The notes under the pieces: model-generated
What the model was told of the DNA's origin: nothing
Databases searched by the model: none
The model's input: only the letters and a program-made list of their open reading frames with translations
Translations under genes and position numbers: made by a program
Assembly: GCF_042656585.1 (NCBI RefSeq)
Contig: NZ_JBHSPG010000001.1
Direction: 5' to 3' (one strand)
Source: Thalassorhabdus alkalitolerans
GTDB lineage: Bacteria; Bacillota; Bacilli; Bacillales; Marinococcaceae
DNA: 55,741 nt
Part shown: one piece after another, positions 34,028 through 42,267 of the stretch
Layout of the letters: every line of letters begins with the position of its first letter
Position numbering within the stretch: the first letter of the stretch is position 1

Positions 34028-34495
34028 ATGTCAATTGAAGTAGGCAGCAAGTTGGAAGGGAAAGTAACCGGTATTACCAACTTTGGAGCATTTGTGGAAC
34101 TTCCGGGAGGCAAAACCGGACTGGTGCATATCAGTGAAGTTGCCGATAAGTATGTGGATAACATTAATGAATTTTTAACTGTGGGAGATACAGTCACAGT
34201 GAAAGTAATGAAAGTAGAGGACGATGGTAAAATCGGCCTTTCTATCCGCAAAGCGCAGGATCGTCCTGAACGTCCAGAGCGTCCAGAGCGACAAGAAAGA
34301 ACAGACCGTCCTAAAGGTGACCGTCGTGGCGGCTCCGGACGCGGGCCGGGCCGTGGTGGACCAGGCGGACGACCGCAACGCCCCGCTTCTTTTGAAGATA
34401 AAATGAATCGTTTTCTAAAAGACAGCGAAGAGCGTTTGGCCTCGTTACGTAAGAACACTGATTCCAAGCGAGGTGGCCGTGGATCTAAGCGCTAA
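34028..34495 (+). CDS. yabR: S1-domain RNA-binding protein YabR
   Basis: This 155-residue protein has an N-terminal S1 domain (about 1-75: GSKLEGKVTGITNFGAFVEL, then LVHISEVAD) and a long Arg/Gly/Pro-rich linker (about 80-122, with PERPERPER repeats and RGG-like runs). A conserved C-terminal block follows (FEDKMNRFLKDSEERLASL). ATG 34028 has AAGGAGG 12 nt upstream; the frame opens at 33974 but without an SD. It is longer than B. subtilis YabR (about 128) through the linker. Its role in RNA binding is inferred from the domain. Confidence 0.92.
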   Translation: MSIEVGSKLEGKVTGITNFGAFVELPGGKTGLVHISEVADKYVDNINEFLTVGDTVTVKVMKVEDDGKIGLSIRKAQDRPERPERPERQERTDRPKGDRRGGSGRGPGRGGPGGRPQRPASFEDKMNRFLKDSEERLASLRKNTDSKRGGRGSKR

Positions 34496-34497
34496 TC

Positions 34498-34526
34498 TTG
34501 CTGCCGGCTCTTGCAAATAATATAAG
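34498..34526 (+). promoter_or_regulatory. Candidate promoter of the RNA after yabR
   Basis: TTGCTG at 34498-34503, exactly 17 bp, then TATAAG at 34521-34526. The predicted RNA start (about 34532) falls where the outer stem of the next feature begins. Confidence 0.45.
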
Positions 34527-34530
34527 AAAA

Positions 34531-34640
34531 AGGGTGACTTATACAGGGTGGTGCCTGTTTGCCTCTAACCTTTCCTCCTGATCGTTAAAAAGGAAAGAAG
34601 AGACTGTAAGCATTCCCTGCCTGTCACCCTCTTTTCTGTT
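34531..34640 (+). ncRNA. Candidate small RNA (or long terminator of yabR)
   Basis: Three nested helices span about 100 nt. The outer AGGGTGAC (34531-34538) pairs with GTCACCCT (34623-34630). The middle CAGGG (34544-34548) pairs with CCCTG (34615-34619). The inner CTTTCCT (34570-34576) pairs with AGGAAAG (34591-34597). The outer helix is followed by CTTTTCTGTT, a weak T run. A CTCCTGATC loop and other C-rich, C/T-only single strands could pair with SD sequences, as in Bacillus regulatory RNAs. A promoter ends just upstream. It may instead be only a large yabR terminator. Confidence 0.4.
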
Positions 34641-34650
34641 AAAAAAACTA

Positions 34651-34679
34651 TTGACTTATTTGTAGAGAAAAGATACAAT
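34651..34679 (+). promoter_or_regulatory. tRNA-Met promoter (sigma-A)
   Basis: TTGACT at 34651-34656, a 17-bp spacer and TACAAT at 34674-34679, about 20 nt upstream of the tRNA. Confidence 0.8.
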
Positions 34680-34699
34680 ATTTATTGTCGCATAAACGA

Positions 34700-34776
34700 G
34701 GCGGTGTAGCTCAGCTGGCTAGAGCGTACGGTTCATACCCGTGAGGTCGGGGGTTCGATCCCCTCCGCCGCTACCA
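34700..34776 (+). tRNA. trnM: tRNA-Met (CAT), elongator
   Basis: A 77-nt cloverleaf with encoded CCA. The acceptor GGCGGTG pairs with CGCCGCT (two G-U pairs), the D arm is AGCTCAGCTGGCTAGAGC, the anticodon loop carries CAT at 34734-34736, and the T loop is GGGGGTTCGATCCCC. It lacks the unpaired 1-72 of initiator tRNAs, so it is the elongator. In B. subtilis this spot holds Met and Glu tRNA genes; no tRNA-Glu is present here. Confidence 0.96.
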
Positions 34777-34823
34777 TACTTAGTTTATCTTTACTAAATT
34801 AATAGATAAATCTTATAAATACG

Positions 34824-34853
34824 ACCGAAAGGGATCTCCCTTTCGGTTTTTTT
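34824..34853 (+). terminator. tRNA-Met terminator
   Basis: ACCGAAAGGGA pairs with TCCCTTTCGGT, followed by seven T. Confidence 0.92.
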
Positions 34854-34949
34854 GTCTAATAAATGATTGTTTCCTGTTATTTGAAATATATGTAGCCAAA
34901 TAAAAAGAACCGGATTTAATTATCTGACTTTTTCAACTTCTTTCGCCTT

Positions 34950-34979
34950 GATCTGTCTTTATAGACAGGTCCTTTTTTT
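34950..34979 (+). terminator. Second terminator, upstream of spoIIE
   Basis: GATCTGTC pairs with GACAGGTC (with one G-T) around TTTATA, followed by CTTTTTTT. It lies about 100 nt after the tRNA terminator with no gene between; it may be a back-up or end an unknown short RNA. Confidence 0.75.
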
Positions 34980-35077
34980 GAAAAAAGAAAAGTTTTAAGA
35001 TTATAATTAGCTATTTATTTTTGGAAAAAAAAGTAAAATCCTTAGTGGGACAGGGAATTGGTTTAAGAAAAAGAAAA

Positions 35078-35143
35078 CGTCGAAGAGTTTTTTGGGGGGG
35101 ATTTGGCATTTTGACAAACATTGTACTTTTCAACATCTATACT
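35078..35143 (+). promoter_or_regulatory. Spo0A-type promoter of spoIIE
   Basis: TTGACA at 35111-35116 and TATACT at 35138-35143 are good hexamers separated by 21 bp. That unusual spacing is the hallmark of the Spo0A-activated sigma-A promoters of spoIIE and spoIIG. Near-consensus 0A boxes lie upstream (CGTCGAA, 35078-35084, 6 of 7) and in the spacer (TTCAACA, 35129-35135, reverse, 6 of 7). Confidence 0.65.
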
Positions 35144-35176
35144 TGCTTTACAACTCCTTACAAGGCGGTGAAGCAT

Positions 35177-37678
35177 GTGTTACAAAAAGAGACCACGACT
35201 AAAAGAAGCGTAGACGTGTTATGGCCTGTTAAACAAACATGGGGAATGATAACCGCAACAGGAAAAAAAGGAAAGGAACGAGCGATACGAGGATCTGAAT
35301 TGGTTTTTCTGCAGTGGGGAGGGCTCCTTTTTATTGTAGGGGTGCTATTGGGAAGAGCTGTGCTGTTAGCAGAGCTTTATCCTTTTGCCATCCCTTTCTT
35401 TGCTGCCGTGTATGTGTGGAGGCGAAACAAAGGGGTCGTTGCAGCGGCAGGTATTCTTTTAGGAACGTTCCTCGGAGCTCCTTTTCACGCTACGTTTGTA
35501 TTAGGAGGAATTATTCTTTTTGTTTTACTCTTTGAATGGATGAAACGATACAGCTGGAAAACCTCCATGTCTCTTCCTATAAGTGTTTTACTGGCCACCG
35601 GGCTTTCACGGTTGTTCGTAAACTGGGCTTCCCTTGGCGAAATTACTAGTTACACAGGGGTAATGACCGGTGTGGAAGCTGGGCTGAGCTTCGTACTTAC
35701 TATGATATTTATGCAGAGCCTTCCTCTCCTGATGACTAAAAATCGCAGACAGCCTTTAAAACACGAAGAAATTGTCTGCTTCATTATACTTTTGGCTTCA
35801 ATAATGACTGGTGCTATTGGTTGGGTAATTTATGGCTTAGCTGCCGAGCATATGCTGGCTCGTTACTTGGTGTTGTTGTTTGCTTATATTGGTGGAGCAG
35901 CAATTGGTTCAGCTGTCGGGGTAGTCGTAGGTCTGGTGCTAAGCCTTGCAGCGGTAGCTAACCTGTATCAGATAGGGCTCCTGGCATTTGCCGGCTTGCT
36001 TGGAGGACTATTAAAAGAAGGGAAAAAACTGGGGGTGAGCCTGGGGCTGTTGTTAGGAACGGCTCTGATTGCTTTATATGGAAATGGAATGGGAGCCGCA
36101 AGCTTGACGTTAGCAGAGTCTGCTGTAGCCGTTTTGTTATTTTTCTTTACGCCTAAAGTGGTGACCAGCTTTTTAGCTAAATATGTTCCCGGGACTTCTG
36201 AACACGTGCAGGAGCAGCAAAAGCATGCCAAGAAAATAAAAGACGTTACAGCTATGAAAGTCGAGCAGTTTTCAAAGCTGTTTCAAACGCTGTCTCATAG
36301 CTTTTCCGTACCCCCGTCTGTTCACAGGAGAGAGGAGGAACAGCATGAAGTGGATTTAATGCTGAGCCAGGTGACGGAAAAAACGTGCCAAACGTGCTTT
36401 AAAAAAGAAAGATGCTGGGTTAATCAATTTAATGAGACCTATGAAAGCATGTCAACCATGATTGAAGAATTACAGGTAAGTGGAGGGATTTCCCAAAAGA
36501 CACAAGGGAGCTGGAGCCGCTTATGCCACTACAATACAAAAGTAATCAATGTGATGAAGGAGGAATTGGCTGATCATGAAAAGAGACAAACATTAAAATT
36601 AAAAGTAGAGGAGAGCAGAAGACTTGTAGCGGATCAATTAGAAGGAGTCTCCAAGATTATGGAAAACTTTGCTGGTGAAATACAAAAAGAAAAAGAAAAC
36701 CATTATTGGCAGGAGGAACGAATACATGATGCGCTTAATCATGCCGGGGTAGAAATTAATCACATTGATATTTATAGGCTGGATGAAGGCAATGTAGAAA
36801 TAGAAATGATCATGGAAAAGGATGAAGGGTTTGGTAAAGGAGAAAAAGTGATCGCGCCGATGCTTTCCGATATTTTAAATGAACATATTGTTGTTGCAAA
36901 AGAAAAAAGTGATGAAGCAGAGGTTGGATATTCCTGCATTACCTTTGTATCAGCCAGGACATACACCGTGGAAACAGGAATAGCGACTGTCGCTAAAGGA
37001 GGGACGTGGGTATCTGGTGACAGCCACTCAGCAGTGGACATTGGGTCAGGAAAGTTTGCCGTGGCAATTAGTGACGGCATGGGAAATGGAAAACGAGCCC
37101 ATGAAGAAAGCAAGGCCACTCTGCAGCTCTTGCAGACCATTTTGCAGTCGGGAATGGATGAAACAGTAGCGATTAAGTCTATTAATTCAATCCTCTCCCT
37201 TCGTACAAATGAAGAGATGTTTTCTACACTGGACTTGGCGATGATAGATTTACAGGATGCAGACGCCAAGTTTCTAAAAGTTGGTTCCATACCGAGCTTT
37301 GTAAAAAGAGGGAGTAAGGTATTTCAAATAGAAGCAGGTAACCTCCCGATGGGGATGCTGGACAACGTTGAGGTGGATGTCGTAAATGAGCAGTTAAAAG
37401 ATGGGGATCTTTTAATTATGATGAGTGATGGAATATTTGATGTTCCTAAAGGAATCGAAAACAAAGAAGTGTGGATGAAACGTCTTGTCTATCAGTTAAA
37501 TGTTAATAAGCCGCAGGAGGTGGCAGATCTTTTATTAGAAGAAGTGATTCGGGCCGGACAGGGGGAAATTAACGATGATATGACGATCGTGGTAGCAAAA
37601 ATTAAGCGAAATATACCAAAGTGGGCGTCAATACCAGTTGGACAGCATGTAAATCTGTTAAGGAAAAAAGCTCAGTAG
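35177..37678 (+). CDS. spoIIE: Stage II sporulation protein E (PP2C-type phosphatase)
   Basis: SpoIIE dephosphorylates SpoIIAA to activate sigma-F in the forespore and joins FtsZ at the polar septum. About ten membrane helices (roughly 45-340) precede a central regulatory region and the C-terminal PP2C domain (about 590-820) with SDGMGNG near residue 633 and MMSDGIFD. I choose GTG 35177: AAGGCGGTG is 8 nt upstream, it lies after the predicted promoter, and it gives 833 residues (B. subtilis 827). The frame is open back to TTG 35021, but that start has no SD. Confidence 0.93.
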   Translation: MLQKETTTKRSVDVLWPVKQTWGMITATGKKGKERAIRGSELVFLQWGGLLFIVGVLLGRAVLLAELYPFAIPFFAAVYVWRRNKGVVAAAGILLGTFLGAPFHATFVLGGIILFVLLFEWMKRYSWKTSMSLPISVLLATGLSRLFVNWASLGEITSYTGVMTGVEAGLSFVLTMIFMQSLPLLMTKNRRQPLKHEEIVCFIILLASIMTGAIGWVIYGLAAEHMLARYLVLLFAYIGGAAIGSAVGVVVGLVLSLAAVANLYQIGLLAFAGLLGGLLKEGKKLGVSLGLLLGTALIALYGNGMGAASLTLAESAVAVLLFFFTPKVVTSFLAKYVPGTSEHVQEQQKHAKKIKDVTAMKVEQFSKLFQTLSHSFSVPPSVHRREEEQHEVDLMLSQVTEKTCQTCFKKERCWVNQFNETYESMSTMIEELQVSGGISQKTQGSWSRLCHYNTKVINVMKEELADHEKRQTLKLKVEESRRLVADQLEGVSKIMENFAGEIQKEKENHYWQEERIHDALNHAGVEINHIDIYRLDEGNVEIEMIMEKDEGFGKGEKVIAPMLSDILNEHIVVAKEKSDEAEVGYSCITFVSARTYTVETGIATVAKGGTWVSGDSHSAVDIGSGKFAVAISDGMGNGKRAHEESKATLQLLQTILQSGMDETVAIKSINSILSLRTNEEMFSTLDLAMIDLQDADAKFLKVGSIPSFVKRGSKVFQIEAGNLPMGMLDNVEVDVVNEQLKDGDLLIMMSDGIFDVPKGIENKEVWMKRLVYQLNVNKPQEVADLLLEEVIRAGQGEINDDMTIVVAKIKRNIPKWASIPVGQHVNLLRKKAQ

Positions 37679-37770
37679 CAGAATCATAGAAAGAAAGGAG
37701 AGAAAAGTATATTCCCCTTCGGATTTGTGAAAGATGGTACCATTACATCTTCATAACGGAGGGGTATTTT

Positions 37771-38514
37771 ATGAGTAAAGGCACGTTAAAGCAAATTTTG
37801 TTGTTAACTGATGGGTGCTCGAATCAGGGTGAAGATCCGGTTGCTATAGCTGCTCTTGGGAAAGAGCAAGGAATAACCACAAACGTTATCGGTGTCCTTG
37901 AAGAAGGGATGATGAGCCAGCAAGGGGAGAAAGAAGTTGAGGAGATTGCTTTAGCTGGAGGGGGAATAAGCCAGATTGTATACGCAAAGCAGTTGGCACA
38001 AACGGTACAAATGGTAACAAGAAAAGCGATGACACAAACTCTTCATGGGGTGGTGAACAAAGAACTTTCGAGTATTCTTGGAAAAAATCAAGAGTTGGAT
38101 GATCTTCCTCCTGAGAAGAGAGGAGAGGTGATGGAGGTCGTTGATGAGCTGGGAGAAACCATTCGCCTTGAAGTACTAATTCTAGTAGATACTAGTGCCA
38201 GTATGAAAACAAAGCTGCCCATGGTGCAGGAAGCTCTTACTGATTTGTCTGTAAGTTTAAATTCCAGAGTTGGAGAAAATCGCTTTTCCTTATATTCATT
38301 TCCCGGGAAAAGAAAAGAGGTAGATCAGCTTCTGGACTGGACTCCAAAGATAGAGTCATTGACCGGCAAATTCCAAAAGCTTACGGTTGGAGGAGTTACT
38401 CCTACAGGGCCGGCTTTACAGGCTGCTTTGCTGAATTTTGGAAGACGTCAGGATAAAAGGAGTCTGATTTCTCGTGGTCACGAAGAAGACTACATGGAAG
38501 AGTCAGGATTCTAA
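37771..38514 (+). CDS. yabS: VWA-domain protein YabS
   Basis: This 247-residue protein is homologous to B. subtilis YabS. It has von Willebrand A-like features: LLTDGCSNQG near the N-terminus and the MIDAS motif DTSAS near residue 141 (LILVDTSASMKTK), with GGVTPTGPAL later supplying a further metal ligand. Such domains bind metal and mediate protein contacts. Its role is unknown; with yabT it follows spoIIE, hinting at sporulation. CGGAGGGG precedes the ATG. Confidence 0.88.
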   Translation: MSKGTLKQILLLTDGCSNQGEDPVAIAALGKEQGITTNVIGVLEEGMMSQQGEKEVEEIALAGGGISQIVYAKQLAQTVQMVTRKAMTQTLHGVVNKELSSILGKNQELDDLPPEKRGEVMEVVDELGETIRLEVLILVDTSASMKTKLPMVQEALTDLSVSLNSRVGENRFSLYSFPGKRKEVDQLLDWTPKIESLTGKFQKLTVGGVTPTGPALQAALLNFGRRQDKRSLISRGHEEDYMEESGF

Positions 38515-39463
38515 CTTGCAAAGGGGGACATGTATAACAGGGAAATGGCACGGGCACAAGTACCACGTATTAAAAAAGCTTGGGGAAGGAGCGACGGGTA
38601 CTGTTTATCTGGCCGAATCGCCAAAAGGAAAAGTAGCGGTAAAAGTGGGAAAAAACAATATGTCTATTACTTCAGAGGTCAACGTATTGTCCCACTTTTC
38701 AAAAGTGAAAGGACAGGTCTTGGGGCCTTCCCTCCTTGATATGGATGATGTGATCCTTCAAGGAGAGGCCTTTCCGTTTTATGTAATGGAGTATTTAGAA
38801 GGAACAACTCTCCTTTCCTTTGTAGAGAACAGAGGAAGTGAATGGGCACCTATATTTATTGTTCAGCTGCTTGGAGACTTGGATCGCCTTCACCGGGCCG
38901 GGTGGGTATTTGGAGATCTTAAGCCTGATAATTTAATTATTACCGGTCCTCCTGCAAGAGTCAGATGGTTTGACGTGGGCGGCACTACCCTCATAGGAAG
39001 GTCGGTAAAAGAATACACAGAGTTTTTTGATAGAGGATATTGGGGATTGGGAGACCGAAAAGCAACCCCATCCTATGATCTTTTTGCTTCCGCCATGATC
39101 TTTCTGAATGTCGCCTATCCAAATAGATTTGAAAAAAAGGGAGGAGAAAACCCTCTTCTTTATCTTTCAGGAAAAATAGAGTCGGCTCCTTTGCTGCGTC
39201 CGTACAAGAAAGTATTGATTAGGGCATTAACCGGGGAATATCCAAACGCTCAATTAATGAAAAAAGATTTAATGGAATCCATCTCTGACAAACAGAGAAA
39301 AGAAAAGCCTGAAAAAAAAGGAAAGCAATTGAAGAAAAAAAAGAGTCCCCCCCCCGCCAGTGCTCCTCCTGAGAAAAAGCCTTCCTACAAAATAGAAATA
39401 ATGTTAACTGCCTCTTTTCTCTTTTTAGCATCTGTCTTATACTTAGTGGGACAGTGGATATAA
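38474..39463 (+). CDS. yabT: Sporulation Ser/Thr kinase YabT
   Basis: YabT is a Hanks-type kinase of the forespore septum that phosphorylates RecA and other DNA-binding proteins in B. subtilis. The 329-residue protein has LGEGATGTVYLAE (glycine loop), VAVKVG (lysine), FGDLKPDNLI (catalytic Asp) and DVGGTT in place of DFG, all as in YabT. A basic Lys/Pro linker (about 270-298) and one C-terminal membrane helix (about 307-327) follow. GTG 38474, 11 nt after AAGGAG, overlaps yabS by 41 bp; TTG 38516 is an alternative. Confidence 0.9.
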   Translation: MVTKKTTWKSQDSNLQRGTCITGKWHGHKYHVLKKLGEGATGTVYLAESPKGKVAVKVGKNNMSITSEVNVLSHFSKVKGQVLGPSLLDMDDVILQGEAFPFYVMEYLEGTTLLSFVENRGSEWAPIFIVQLLGDLDRLHRAGWVFGDLKPDNLIITGPPARVRWFDVGGTTLIGRSVKEYTEFFDRGYWGLGDRKATPSYDLFASAMIFLNVAYPNRFEKKGGENPLLYLSGKIESAPLLRPYKKVLIRALTGEYPNAQLMKKDLMESISDKQRKEKPEKKGKQLKKKKSPPPASAPPEKKPSYKIEIMLTASFLFLASVLYLVGQWI

Positions 39464-39500
39464 TTGAGAAAATTTACTAAAAAGCGAGGTGGGCCTGCTT

Positions 39501-40268
39501 ATGGCAAAAGCAGAAGAAACAATGGATGTATGCCTTTTAGCAGGGCACCTTTTACTAAAATACGGAGCGGAAACATACCGAGTAGAGGATACAATGAAAA
39601 GAATGGCGCAAGCCTCGCATATGAAAAAGGTCAACAGTTTTGTTACCACTACCGGTATCTTTTTATCGTTTCAGACTGAAGATGGCTCTGATTTAATGCA
39701 GATGATTCGGATCGTTGAAAGGTTTCAGGACTTAAGCAAGGTTACGTCAGTAAACCAAATATCAAGAGAGTTTGTAATTGGAGATATTTCATTAGAAGAA
39801 GCAAATCTTCAGCTTCTTGATGTAGAAAACGCTCCTATGAATTATCCTCTCTGGCTCATCTATTTAGCTTCAGGAATAGGTGGGGCAGCTTTTTCGTTTC
39901 TAATGGGCGGGAACTTGTTTGATATGCTTCCTGCATTCATAGGAGGAGTCATTACTACATTAAGTCTCGTATTTTTTCAGCATTTTTTGAAAGCCAAGTT
40001 CTTTTCAGAGTTCATGGCTGCTTTTATAGGAGGAGGGACAGCTTTTTTTCTTGTGGGTATTGGTTTTGGCTCAAATATTGATCAGATCATTATAGGGTCA
40101 TTAATTCCGCTGGTCCCGGGTATTCCATTAACGAACTCTGTCCGTGACTTGATGTCGGGAGATCTGGTTGCCGGAGTGGCGAGGGGCTCTGAAGCAGCTT
40201 TAACATCACTTTCCATTGCTTCCGGGATAGCCTTATCAGTGACAATATTTTTAGGAATAATAGGGTGA
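39501..40268 (+). CDS. Threonine/serine exporter family protein, large subunit (YjjP/ThrE-like)
   Basis: This 255-residue membrane protein is of the ThrE/YjjP (DUF1212) type. A soluble N-terminal half (about 1-110, with AETYRVEDTMKRM and FVTTTGIFLS motifs) is followed by five or so hydrophobic helices with PLVPGIPLTNSVRDLMSGD. Together with the next ORF it corresponds to the split form of the ThrE exporter; E. coli YjjP-YjjB exports succinate and ThrE exports Thr/Ser, so the substrate is uncertain. ATG 39501 has GAGGTGG upstream. This pair is not at this locus in B. subtilis. Confidence 0.85.
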   Translation: MAKAEETMDVCLLAGHLLLKYGAETYRVEDTMKRMAQASHMKKVNSFVTTTGIFLSFQTEDGSDLMQMIRIVERFQDLSKVTSVNQISREFVIGDISLEEANLQLLDVENAPMNYPLWLIYLASGIGGAAFSFLMGGNLFDMLPAFIGGVITTLSLVFFQHFLKAKFFSEFMAAFIGGGTAFFLVGIGFGSNIDQIIIGSLIPLVPGIPLTNSVRDLMSGDLVAGVARGSEAALTSLSIASGIALSVTIFLGIIG

Positions 40269-40275
40269 TAGAGGT

Positions 40276-40719
40276 ATGTTATTAGAGTTATTCCTTTGTT
40301 TTATAGCTACTGCTGCCTTTGGCATAATCTTTAATGTACCTTTCCGTCTTGTTTGGGTTGGAGGGTTCATCGGTGTACTTACATGGTTTCTTTACCGAAT
40401 CTTGCCTGAATTTGATATTCCATTAGCCTTTGCCACCGGAGCTGCGGCTTTTAGTGCAGCATTTATTTCACACTGGCTGGCACGTTTTCAAAGAGTACCT
40501 GTCACTACTTTTACCATTCCGGGGATAATTCCTCTTGTTCCTGGTGGCAAAGCATATGCTACCATGCTTGCATTTGTTGATGAGGATTATATAACCGGCC
40601 TTGAGCAGGGAGTAGGGACCTTGCTTCAAGCAGGTGCGATCGCAGCCGGCCTGGTGTTTGCTTTATCTGTGTTTTCAATAGGCAGAGGAGTGGGACAGCG
40701 TTATGAAACAAACCGTTAA
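40276..40719 (+). CDS. Threonine/serine exporter family protein, small subunit (YjjB-like)
   Basis: This 147-residue protein has four or more hydrophobic helices and the IPGIIPLVPGGKAYATMLAFV motif, repeating the PLVPG signature of its partner. It begins 7 nt after that gene, so the two form one transport unit. The last 17 bp overlap the start of tilS. Cytoplasmic membrane. Substrate not readable from the sequence. Confidence 0.85.
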   Translation: MLLELFLCFIATAAFGIIFNVPFRLVWVGGFIGVLTWFLYRILPEFDIPLAFATGAAAFSAAFISHWLARFQRVPVTTFTIPGIIPLVPGGKAYATMLAFVDEDYITGLEQGVGTLLQAGAIAAGLVFALSVFSIGRGVGQRYETNR

Positions 40720-42097
40720 GGATTTTATTACCTCCCACAAGTTAATTGACAAGGGAGATACCATTGTTGCAGCTGTTTCAGGCGGCCCTGATTCCATGGC
40801 TCTTCTTCATTACCTTCATGAGATGAAAGATACCTGGGATCTTCAGGTTGTAGCAGCACATGTGGAGCATGGCCTCCGCGGTACACCCTCTATAAAGGAT
40901 GCAGAATTTGTAGAGGAGTGGTGCCGGGAGCATTCTGTCCATTTTGAAAAGGTTCACCTTTCATTAGCTGATAAAGTAAAGCAAGACAAAGGATCAGTGC
41001 AAAAGACAGCTCGCCAGGCAAGGTACGAATTCCTGGGAAATGTAATGATCAGATGGGGAGCACAGAAGCTTGCAACCGCCCACCACGGAGACGACCAAGT
41101 AGAGACAATGCTTATGAAGCAGACGTCAGGAAGAGCGTTAATTGGAGAAATGGGGATACCGGTGAAAAGAGAAGAGGCATATGGCGTAATTATCCGGCCA
41201 TTTCTCTCGGTTACAAAGGAAGAGATTTTGGCGTATTGTCAAAAAGAAGGAGTTACATACCGGGAAGATGAGAGTAATAAGAAAGACGACTATTTAAGAA
41301 ACAGGTTTCGAAAAAGGGTCCTTCCTTTTTTAAAAGAGGAAGAACCGGAAGTCCATTCCCATCTACAAAAACTATCTGAATGGATGAATGAAGACAGAAA
41401 GTATATAGAAGCGATGGCAGAATCAGAAATAAAGAAGTCAGTCATCTCTAAACAGCCTGATGAAATTACCATATCTGTCCCTTGCTGGGCATCTCTTCCT
41501 GTTTCTTTACAAAGACGGGGGATTCCTCTACTATTAAAGTATCTTTTTAGGGATAAAGAGCCAGAACTTTCATCAATACATATAGAGGATTGTCTGCGCC
41601 TTATTTCGGGTACTAGTCCCTCAGGACAACTGGATCTCCGCCAGGGACTGAGGGTGGTTCGTTCATACGAGAAATGCCGTTTTACAATGGAAAGACTCGT
41701 GGAGAACAGGAATACAGAGGGAAAAAGAAGTCTGAAGGTACCTGGTGAAACAGTGTGGAACGGTCACAAGGTCACAGCAAGGATTAGTGATCAGATTCCA
41801 CCTGCCTGGAAAGAAAAGGACATATTTGTATGTGAGCTTGAGGGGCTGCCTCTTCCCCTGACAGTGAGAGGGCGTCAGCCAGCTGATCGCATACGGCCAG
41901 CGGGGATGAAAGGAAGACAGAAAGTGAACCGGATTTTTATTGATGAAAAAGTCGATAAAAGCATACGTGATCACTGGCCGGTCATTGTTGATGGAGAAGG
42001 GGATATTTTGTGGCTTCCCCTGTTAAAAAAATCTGAGAGAGCGCTCACTGCAACACAAAGCAAGCCTTTTTTAATTTTATTGTATGAAAAAAGGTGA
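40703..42097 (+). CDS. tilS: tRNA(Ile)-lysidine synthase
   Basis: TilS attaches lysine to C34 of the CAT-anticodon tRNA-Ile so that it reads AUA. The 464-residue protein has the PP-loop SGGPDS at 26-31, an AHVEHGLRG segment, the THAHHGDDQVETMLM-like catalytic block near 129-138 and a C-terminal substrate-binding domain (about 380-462). The ATG lies inside the exporter gene; AGGAG is about 13 nt upstream, a long spacing. In B. subtilis tilS is essential and follows yabT directly. Confidence 0.95.
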   Translation: MKQTVKDFITSHKLIDKGDTIVAAVSGGPDSMALLHYLHEMKDTWDLQVVAAHVEHGLRGTPSIKDAEFVEEWCREHSVHFEKVHLSLADKVKQDKGSVQKTARQARYEFLGNVMIRWGAQKLATAHHGDDQVETMLMKQTSGRALIGEMGIPVKREEAYGVIIRPFLSVTKEEILAYCQKEGVTYREDESNKKDDYLRNRFRKRVLPFLKEEEPEVHSHLQKLSEWMNEDRKYIEAMAESEIKKSVISKQPDEITISVPCWASLPVSLQRRGIPLLLKYLFRDKEPELSSIHIEDCLRLISGTSPSGQLDLRQGLRVVRSYEKCRFTMERLVENRNTEGKRSLKVPGETVWNGHKVTARISDQIPPAWKEKDIFVCELEGLPLPLTVRGRQPADRIRPAGMKGRQKVNRIFIDEKVDKSIRDHWPVIVDGEGDILWLPLLKKSERALTATQSKPFLILLYEKR

Positions 42098-42267
42098 AAG
42101 TGACAAAATGGTGAAAGATACGGCATCGTGGAGTTTTATGTGCCTATTTAAAGTGCAGGAAGGGTGTAGAGTGCTTTTTCTCATGGTAAGATAGGTCTCG
42201 AGGTAAAAAGACGCACGCTTTTGAGGCTTGCAAACATACATTCCATTCGGGAGGGTACACATAAAGA

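Noticed and set aside
35021..35176. N-terminal 52-codon extension of SpoIIE from TTG 35021
   Set aside because: There is no SD, the predicted Spo0A-dependent promoter lies inside it, and the protein without it matches the usual SpoIIE length.
36772..37290. Minus-strand open frame of 172 codons inside spoIIE
   Set aside because: It is the shadow frame of the conserved phosphatase domain; no SD and no domain.
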